Shown in pieces: positions 7,232-11,703 of a stretch of 11,703 bases of DNA. The stretch is taken from assembly GCA_900319255.1 (NCBI GenBank), contig ONNU01000249.1, positions 1 through 11,703 of the forward strand, read 5' to 3'. Within the stretch, counting starts at the first letter, position 1; each line of letters opens with the position of its first letter. The translations under genes and the position numbers were made by a program. Below the pieces are notes generated by a model. The model saw only the letters and a program-made list of their open reading frames with translations, did no database searches and was not told where the DNA came from. Origin of the DNA: an uncultured Eubacteriales bacterium (GTDB taxonomy: Bacteria > Bacillota > Clostridia > Oscillospirales > Acutalibacteraceae).

Positions 7232-7424
7232 TTCTATACAAATTTAATAATGATATTTCGTATGTTATTCCGAAAGCATTCTTTATTGAATCAGGGAGTG
7301 TGGTTTCACTGCGGTAATGCCAAAACGGTGTCAGGTTGGATATCAGATAATTATTTATACCTGAATCCGCAGTTCCGCATTAATGGTCTGAGTGATACTT
7401 CATCAGTATTTCTGCTTTGGTCAG

Positions 7425-7700
7425 TCAAAAGGTGGAAACCACAAGGGGTGTCCCCCTTGAGTTTTCCCCCTTTTGCAATACCCTTTCCTTAACCCCCTTG
7501 GCAAGCCAGACTTTAATGACTAAGAGCTGGTATTGTCCGGAGCTTAACAAAAAACTTTCTGATGCAGATAGCAAAAGTCCGGATCACCTCACCACACCGA
7601 TTTTCCGCGCGTTGGACAGAAAGCAGAAATCCGAAAAAACCTACCCACATAGAACAAACCCAGGAGAAGATACTGAGAATAATTTCATTTTTCCCTTTTA
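7425..7700. repeat. Hairpin-rich repeat element, copy 1 (degenerate)
   Basis: Bases 7425-7496 match copy 2 (from 11438) in the same orientation. Bases 7481 to about 7657 match 11702 down to about 11525 in the opposite orientation, at roughly nine bases in ten by eye. The element therefore has inverted-repeat-like ends around an oriented core. The end holds a hairpin CAAGGGG-TGTC-CCCCTTG (7442-7459). The right end (about 7660-7700) is only weakly recognisable as the matching inverted end, so this copy looks decayed. A frame 7417-7713 runs through it but lacks a ribosome binding site. It lies between the divergent ABC and Lrp operons. Confidence 0.65.
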
Positions 7701-7753
7701 CTACCAACTATAACACGCGAGAGCGAAAGTAAAGCATTGTCAGACCTGCCCCC

Positions 7754-7775
7754 GCGATTTTGACGCGATTTTGAC
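7754..7775. repeat. 11-base tandem repeat upstream of the Lrp operon promoter
   Basis: Two exact copies of GCGATTTTGAC lie end to end, 7754-7764 and 7765-7775, about 30 bases upstream of the -35 box at 7806. The one-turn spacing suggests a possible operator. The second copy creates a spurious TTGACA with no -10 behind it. Confidence 0.5.
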
Positions 7776-7776
7776 A

Positions 7777-7800
7777 CCGGCGGCACGCCGGCGCCGCCGG
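7777..7800. promoter_or_regulatory. GC-rich hairpin just upstream of the Lrp operon promoter
   Basis: CCGGCGGC and GCCGCCGG pair perfectly (8 bases) around an 8-base loop, ending 5 bases before the -35 box. It has no T tract, so it is not a standard terminator. It could insulate the promoter or be a regulator site. Confidence 0.45.
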
Positions 7801-7805
7801 GGCGG

Positions 7806-7835
7806 TTGACAGGATGGGGAGGGATAGTATATAAT
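7806..7835 (+). promoter_or_regulatory. Consensus sigma-A promoter of the Lrp-aminotransferase operon
   Basis: A perfect TTGACA (7806-7811), an 18-base spacer and a perfect TATAAT (7830-7835). Transcription would start near 7842 with a leader of about 90 bases. Such a full match implies strong expression unless repressed. Confidence 0.85.
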
Positions 7836-7884
7836 TTAGAGTAAGCTTATGGTATAACTACGGAGAAAACCGAAGCTGAATAAA

Positions 7885-7911
7885 CGAGGCTGCCTGAAAA
7901 GGGGCGGCTCG
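7885..7911 (+). promoter_or_regulatory. Leader hairpin ahead of the Lrp ribosome binding site
   Basis: CGAG and CTGCC, with one bulged G, pair with GGCGGCTCG across a TGAAAAGG loop, giving nine pairs including one G-U. It ends about 8 bases before AGGAGAG. It may influence translation or stabilise the messenger; no known riboswitch class is recognised. Confidence 0.35.
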
Positions 7912-7931
7912 TGAGAACAGGAGAGACAGTC

Positions 7932-8417
7932 ATGATCAAATTGTTGGAATTATTAAGTCAGAATGCAGAATTTACACCTGCGGAGCTTTCTGTCATGCTT
8001 GGCAAAAGCGAAGATCAGGTGAAAAAGGAAATAGAAGATTATAAGGCGGCGGGTATCATCAAGGGAACCAAAGCTATCATAAACTGGAATAAGGTCGCCG
8101 ATGCGCAGGTACGCGCTATTATTGAGCTTAAAGTTACCCCCAAGCCTGAAACCGGTTTTGATGATATCGCTGATATCGTTATGTCATATGATAATGTTGA
8201 GGATGTCTATCTTGCAGCTTCCTCACGCTATGATCTTATCGCTCTGGTAAAGGGCGGCTCGATACAGGAGATCGCTGAATTCGTTTCAAAGCGTCTTTCC
8301 ACCCTTGATAATGTCATTGGCACCGCTACAAGCTTTGTCCTCAATACCTACAAGCAGGACGGAGCAATTTTCGGAAATGAAAGTGAAGAGGAAGAACAAA
8401 GGAGTATGATACTGTGA
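7932..8417 (+). CDS. Lrp/AsnC-family transcriptional regulator
   Basis: A 161-residue DNA-binding regulator of the feast/famine type. Residues 1-50 form a winged helix-turn-helix (FTPAELSVMLGKSEDQVKKEIEDYKAAGIIKG). Residues 60-140 form the RAM ligand-binding and oligomerising domain, including SSRYDLIALVKG (98-109). An acidic tail ends the protein (about 149-157). Family members sense amino acids and often regulate their own operon. I choose the ATG at 7932 over an in-frame GTG at 7911 because AGGAGAG lies just upstream and the helix-turn-helix then starts normally; the GTG sits in a hairpin. Its stop overlaps the start of an aminotransferase gene, and an amino acid importer diverges from it. 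In Bacillus subtilis the Lrp-type AlaR is paired with the aminotransferase AlaT in this way, so an alaR-like role is likely but not proven. Confidence 0.92.
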   Translation: MIKLLELLSQNAEFTPAELSVMLGKSEDQVKKEIEDYKAAGIIKGTKAIINWNKVADAQVRAIIELKVTPKPETGFDDIADIVMSYDNVEDVYLAASSRYDLIALVKGGSIQEIAEFVSKRLSTLDNVIGTATSFVLNTYKQDGAIFGNESEEEEQRSMIL

Positions 8418-9589
8418 TGGATTATTCCCGATTACTCAATAACAAGATCCAGTCGCTCAAGCCCTCCGGGATAAGACGTTTCTTTGATATAGCAAACGAA
8501 ATGGATCATGTAATATCCCTGAGCATAGGCGAGCCTGATTTTACAACACCCTGGCACGTTCGTCAGGAGGGCATCGAATCCCTGAGAAGAGGCCGCACCT
8601 GGTATTCACCAAACAGAGGCTTTGCTGAGCTGAGAAGCCAGATCTCGAAATATTATGCAAGACGCTTCAATGTGGAATATGATCCGGATGAGGAAATTCT
8701 TGTATCAGTCGGCGGCTCAGAAGCTATCGACCTTTGCATAAGAGCTATTGTACAGGAAGGCGATGAGGTGCTTATCCCCCAGCCCTCATTTGTATGCTAT
8801 GAACCCATGACGATAATGGCAGACGGAAAGCCGGTCATTATCCAGACAAAGGCTGAAAATGAATTCAGGCTTACGGCAAAGGAGCTGGAGGACGCTATCA
8901 CCCCGAGAACAAAGCTCCTTATCCTCCCCTTCCCCAACAACCCCACAGGCGCAGTCATGAGAAGAGAGCATCTGGAGGAAATAGCAAAGGTCATCGAAAA
9001 GCATGATCTGCTTGTGCTTTCCGATGAAATTTACGGCGAGCTTACATATGGCAGCGAGCGTCATGTCAGCTTTGCAGATATAAAGAACATGAGAGAACGC
9101 ACCATCGTGGTCAGCGGCTTTTCAAAAGCGTATGCAATGACCGGATGGCGTCTGGGCTACGCTCTCGGACCTGAGCCGGTGATAACCCAGATGACAAAGC
9201 TTCATCAGTATGCAATAATGAGCGCTCCCACAACAGCGCAGTATGCCGCTATCGAAGCTCTCAGGCACGGCGATGCTGATATCGAGCGCATGAGAGAGGA
9301 ATATGATATGAGAAGAAGGCTCATCGTTGATTCCTTCTGCAGAATGGGGCTTACCTGTTTTGAACCGGAGGGCGCATTCTACTGCTTCCCCAGCATACAG
9401 ATCTCCGGCAAATCAAGCGAACAGTTCTGCGAGGAGCTTATCTATTCCCAGCACGTTGCCATCGTCCCGGGAACAGCCTTCGGAGACTGCGGCGAAGGCT
9501 TTGCGAGGGTATCATATTCATATTCCCTCAATCATATTAAAGAAGCCCTGGTACGCATTGAAAAATTCCTTGATGAAACAAAGCCATGA
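8417..9589 (+). CDS. Class I pyridoxal phosphate aminotransferase (AlaT/aspartate aminotransferase-like)
   Basis: A cytoplasmic PLP enzyme moving an amino group between an amino acid and a 2-oxo acid. The 390-residue protein has the fold type I landmarks: SLSIGEPDFTTP (34-45), PFPNNPTGA (171-179, with Asn175), Asp203 and Tyr206 in SDEIYGELTY, the PLP lysine Lys237 in SGFSKAYAMTGWRLG, Arg245, and Arg364, which should bind the substrate carboxylate. It belongs to the subgroup near Bacillus AlaT/PatA and aspartate aminotransferase; the substrate is not decided by sequence. It is coupled to the Lrp-type gene: the upstream TGA shares its A with the ATG at 8417. A GTG at 8414 is a real alternative start because AAAGGAG is 9 bases from it and 12 from the ATG. 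Coupling to a regulator argues for alanine or related metabolism. ispE follows after 65 bases. Confidence 0.92.
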   Translation: MDYSRLLNNKIQSLKPSGIRRFFDIANEMDHVISLSIGEPDFTTPWHVRQEGIESLRRGRTWYSPNRGFAELRSQISKYYARRFNVEYDPDEEILVSVGGSEAIDLCIRAIVQEGDEVLIPQPSFVCYEPMTIMADGKPVIIQTKAENEFRLTAKELEDAITPRTKLLILPFPNNPTGAVMRREHLEEIAKVIEKHDLLVLSDEIYGELTYGSERHVSFADIKNMRERTIVVSGFSKAYAMTGWRLGYALGPEPVITQMTKLHQYAIMSAPTTAQYAAIEALRHGDADIERMREEYDMRRRLIVDSFCRMGLTCFEPEGAFYCFPSIQISGKSSEQFCEELIYSQHVAIVPGTAFGDCGEGFARVSYSYSLNHIKEALVRIEKFLDETKP

Positions 9590-9654
9590 GCTTCTCAGTC
9601 ACGACGTACACAGATGATCTTGCAATCAGATAAAATAGAAAGGTAGGATATAAA

Positions 9655-10560
9655 ATGAAGATGACGGTGCAGTCGCCCGCCAAGCTGAATCTGTTTCTGG
9701 AAATAAACGGCAAAAGAAATGACGGCTATCACCTGATAAGCACAGTAATGCAGTCGGTGACGCTTTATGACGATATAACCGTAACTGTCGATAAGGAAGG
9801 ACACGGCATCGAGCTGAGCTGCAACAAGGAGAATATCCCCTGTGACAGCTCAAATACCGCCTACAAGGCAGCCGAAGTCTTTTTTGAACACACAGGACTT
9901 CCGAAGGCTGCTGTCAGCATAAGAATAAAAAAGCGCATCCCCTCGGGCGCAGGAATGGCAGGAGGCAGTACAGATGCTGCCGGAGTGCTTTACGCTCTGA
10001 ATGAGCTTTACGAAACCGGCATGACAAACGAGGAGCTTGCCGGGCTTGGCGAAAGGATCGGCGCAGACGTACCGTTCTGCGTTTACGGCGGAACCATGTC
10101 CGCGACCGGCATCGGAAGCATTCTCAGCCCTCTTCCGGATATGCCTGACTGTCATATCGTCATCGTAATGCCCGACTTCCGCATTTCAACAGCCGAAGCA
10201 TACAACAGATCCGACAGTCTCGGATACGATTTTACCAAAAGTATGGAAAATATGACCGGCGCCATCTGCTCCGAAAGACTTGCGCAGACTGCTGCAGCTC
10301 TTTACAACAGATTTGAAGAGGTAGCCGGTATTGACGAGATATCCGAAATCAAGGAGATGATGCTCCGCAGCGGCGCTCTCGGTGCTCTTATGACAGGCAG
10401 CGGTTCGGCGGTCTTCGGCATCTTTGACGACAGGGACAAGGCTTCCTCCTGCGAGGATAACCTGAGCAGGAAATATGACGAGGTATTTATTGTTCATCCT
10501 GACCGCGCAGGTCCACAGAAGGTAGTTCCCGGCGGTCTGATCGGAAGTCTTTTAGGCTGA
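9655..10560 (+). CDS. ispE: 4-diphosphocytidyl-2-C-methyl-D-erythritol kinase
   Basis: IspE phosphorylates 4-diphosphocytidyl-methylerythritol with ATP, the fourth enzyme of the methylerythritol phosphate route to isoprenoids (undecaprenyl carrier, quinones). The 301-residue GHMP-family kinase shows SPAKLNLFLEI with Lys10, the substrate-contact DGYHLIST (23-30), the GHMP ATP loop PSGAGMAGGSTDA (96-108), the catalytic Asp138 in IGADVPFC, and the C-terminal MTGSGSAVFGIF loop. Length is normal and nothing is missing. The start is chosen for a modest AGGTAGGA site 6-7 bases upstream; a second ATG two codons on is possible. It is probably the third gene of the Lrp-aminotransferase operon, since I see no convincing promoter in the 65-base gap. 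Its stop is 5 bases from the stop of convergent spoIIR, with no room for a terminator between them. Confidence 0.95.
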   Translation: MKMTVQSPAKLNLFLEINGKRNDGYHLISTVMQSVTLYDDITVTVDKEGHGIELSCNKENIPCDSSNTAYKAAEVFFEHTGLPKAAVSIRIKKRIPSGAGMAGGSTDAAGVLYALNELYETGMTNEELAGLGERIGADVPFCVYGGTMSATGIGSILSPLPDMPDCHIVIVMPDFRISTAEAYNRSDSLGYDFTKSMENMTGAICSERLAQTAAALYNRFEEVAGIDEISEIKEMMLRSGALGALMTGSGSAVFGIFDDRDKASSCEDNLSRKYDEVFIVHPDRAGPQKVVPGGLIGSLLG

Positions 10561-10565
10561 GCTTA

Positions 10566-11192
10566 TCACAGCCCCAGAGAGCTTCTGATATCCTCAAACC
10601 ATTCCACAAGTCTGAATCTGATAACATATCTATCACTGTTAGTGACCATATCGGTTTCGCCATCACTCAGGGCGGAGCCGATATTTTTTTCCGCCGAAGA
10701 AACACATATCCCCGGATACAGCACACACCACCAGTTATGTCCCTCTCCCCTGCCGATGGTAATTCTCAGCGCATCATATTCGCCAGCCGGCAGAGTGAAG
10801 TCATCATACACTCTTGTATCAAAATGCATTTTCGTCAGGCAGGCTTCTGTTTTATAATCATATCCCCTGCTATAAACTATCTGCTGCGCCTTTGAATTGA
10901 TATTATCAAGATTATCAGCGGTAATTCTTTCAGCCTGTTCCTTTGAGGCGCACTGTCTGAAAAGCTGATCCGTATATTCCGTTACGCCGTCCCGCACAAG
11001 CATTTTCAGCTGCTGATCCTCCCTGCTATCGGAATTTGCGATAATATGAAATCTGAGAAGCCTGCTTTCAATATCCCGGCAGCCCCCGAAAAAGCCCGTC
11101 AGCGTGAAGATCATACTAAGCGCCAGCCCGCAGCACACAGCCTTCATCACAAGCCCCGGGCAGACCCTTTTCACTATCTCCTTACCATTCAT
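10566..11192 (-). CDS. spoIIR: Stage II sporulation protein R
   Basis: SpoIIR is made in the forespore under sigma-F and secreted into the space between the two cells. There it triggers the mother-cell protease SpoIIGA to process pro-sigma-E. The 208-residue protein has an N-terminal hydrophobic segment (about 13-37), then the family hallmarks RFHIIANSDS (47-56), LVRDGV (65-70), LPAGEYDALRITIGRGEG (134-151) with NWWCVLYPGIC (153-163), and IRFRLVEWFEDI (191-202). A strong GGAGGTG site lies 5-7 bases before the ATG at 11192. It stands alone on the minus strand. I looked for a sigma-F promoter between 11193 and 11300 and found only weak partial matches. Its presence implies an organism that forms spores or descends from one. 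Confidence 0.95.
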   Translation of the reverse strand: MNGKEIVKRVCPGLVMKAVCCGLALSMIFTLTGFFGGCRDIESRLLRFHIIANSDSREDQQLKMLVRDGVTEYTDQLFRQCASKEQAERITADNLDNINSKAQQIVYSRGYDYKTEACLTKMHFDTRVYDDFTLPAGEYDALRITIGRGEGHNWWCVLYPGICVSSAEKNIGSALSDGETDMVTNSDRYVIRFRLVEWFEDIRSSLGL

Positions 11193-11417
11193 AAAAACAC
11201 CTCCGTTGTTATTCAGAGGATTGACAAAAAAGCATAGTAATATTCATTTCAGTAAAGCAAGAACCTGAACCCATGAAGCTCAAAAGCAAAAAAAAATTAA
11301 AAACACCGTATTCATGCGTATTAATGAGGCATGATTCAGGGCATTAAAGCAGAACAGCAAATTCGGGGTTTATTCTTTATCCCCCCTGGCTTCTGATGAT
11401 CGCTGACTTCTTACAGG
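11193..11417. other. Intergenic region upstream of spoIIR, no gene
   Basis: The stretch is AT-rich with an A tract at 11288-11296. It holds an imperfect inverted repeat ATTCATGC / GCATGATT (11310-11336, 7 of 8 positions). No clear promoter is recognised for spoIIR. The TTGACA at 11221-11226 is on the wrong strand for spoIIR and has no -10 partner. Confidence 0.5.
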
Positions 11418-11703
11418 GCAGCGGCTTTGCCGCTGCGACAAAAGAGGAGAGCCACAAGAGGGTGGCTGCGCCCCCCCTCTTAAGGTTCTCCCCTTTTGAA
11501 ATCCCCTTTTCCTTATCTCCCCCCGGTTCGCTCCACGTGGGTAGGTTTTATCGGATTTCTGCTTTCTGTCCAACGCGCGGAAGTCCGGTGTGGTGAGGTG
11601 ATCCGGACTTTTGCTTTCTGCATCAGAAAGATTTGTAAAGCTCCTGACAATACCAACTCTTAGTCATTAAAGTCCGGCTTGCCACGGGGGTTAAGGAAAG
11701 GGG
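11418..11703. repeat. Hairpin-rich repeat element, copy 2 (well preserved, runs off the edge)
   Basis: The left end resembles copy 1 in direct orientation (from 11438). The core, 11525-11702, matches copy 1 in inverted orientation. It has several perfect stems: GCAGCGGC-TTT-GCCGCTGC (11418-11436), AAGAGGG / CCCTCTT (11456-11481), AAGTCCGG / CCGGACTT around a 14-base loop (11581-11610), and CTTTCTG-CAT-CAGAAAG (11614-11630). The last bases before the edge are the reverse complement of the conserved end sequence, so the other inverted end probably lies just outside. Frames cross it on both strands, but without ribosome binding sites. Confidence 0.65.

Noticed and set aside
7250..7492. 80-codon plus-strand frame between the ABC promoter and repeat copy 1
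   Set aside because: No ribosome binding site or family resemblance, and it ends inside the repeat element; probably chance.
7417..7713. 98-codon frame through repeat copy 1
   Set aside because: It shares a peptide segment (FRALDRKQKS) with the frame through copy 2, but this follows from DNA-level similarity. There is no ribosome binding site, the frame begins outside the core, and the DNA is hairpin-rich repeat.
7430..7931. T-box, riboswitch or tRNA in the Lrp upstream region
   Set aside because: No T-box consensus, no known riboswitch core and no cloverleaf could be recognised; only simple hairpins and repeats are seen.
11221..11260. Plus-strand TTGACA as a promoter
   Set aside because: No acceptable -10 box at 16-18 bases, and no plus-strand gene follows.
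11370..11573. 67-codon minus-strand frame in repeat copy 2
   Set aside because: TTG start, Arg/Gly/Ser/Pro-rich low-complexity product, and it lies over palindromic stems; judged noncoding.
11396..11596. 66-codon plus-strand frame in repeat copy 2
   Set aside because: No ribosome binding site, and it runs over hairpins and C-rich tracts of the repeat element.

Overview
The window reads as chromosome of a low-to-mid GC, Gram-positive, spore-forming member of the Clostridia, most like Ruminococcus and relatives (Oscillospiraceae). The reasons are strong GGAGG-type ribosome binding sites, lipoprotein signal peptides, a spoIIR sporulation gene, the queH form of queuosine synthesis, and codon and protein style. 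Genus level is inference. No rRNA, tRNA, CRISPR array, phage or transposase gene was seen.

Layout. (1) 1-196, minus strand: the first 65 codons of a secreted protein cut by the window edge. (2) 197-768: a 572-base AT-rich divergent intergenic region with one promoter candidate facing each way and a small palindrome. (3) 769-4202, plus strand: a three-gene operon of a 710-residue membrane-anchored surface protein with internal repeats, a HAD phosphatase whose start overlaps the previous stop (ATGA), and queH. (4) 4203-4359: a heptad-repeat intergenic element and a GC-rich hairpin terminator. (5) 7118-4360, minus strand: a complete polar amino acid ABC importer in the order lipoprotein receptor, permease, ATPase, behind a good sigma-A promoter. 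(6) 7195-7931: repeat element copy 1, tandem operator-like repeats, a GC hairpin and the promoter of the next operon. (7) 7932-10560, plus strand: an Lrp/AsnC regulator, a class I aminotransferase and ispE. (8) 11192-10566, minus strand: spoIIR, convergent with ispE and only 5 bases from it. (9) 11193-11703: intergenic, holding repeat element copy 2 in the opposite orientation and running off the edge.

How the genes fit together. The importer and the divergent Lrp-type regulator plus aminotransferase form a plausible amino acid uptake and interconversion neighbourhood. The regulator-aminotransferase pair resembles the AlaR-AlaT pair of Bacillus subtilis. ispE (isoprenoid precursors), queH (tRNA modification) and spoIIR (forespore-to-mother-cell signal) are housekeeping or developmental genes.

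The most notable observation is that the ABC receptor is a circularly permuted family 3 solute-binding protein: the half that normally comes second (GTTGD and DEQPA motifs) precedes the half that normally comes first (FPPYEY and TxxxxR motifs). Its permease carries a signal peptide and a roughly 85-residue acidic Ser/Ala/Glu linker with no receptor domain attached. This could be a relic of, or variation on, the receptor-permease fusions known in other Firmicutes. A second notable item is a family of short hairpin-rich repeat elements with inverted ends, present in two copies in inverted orientation around the four-gene segment.
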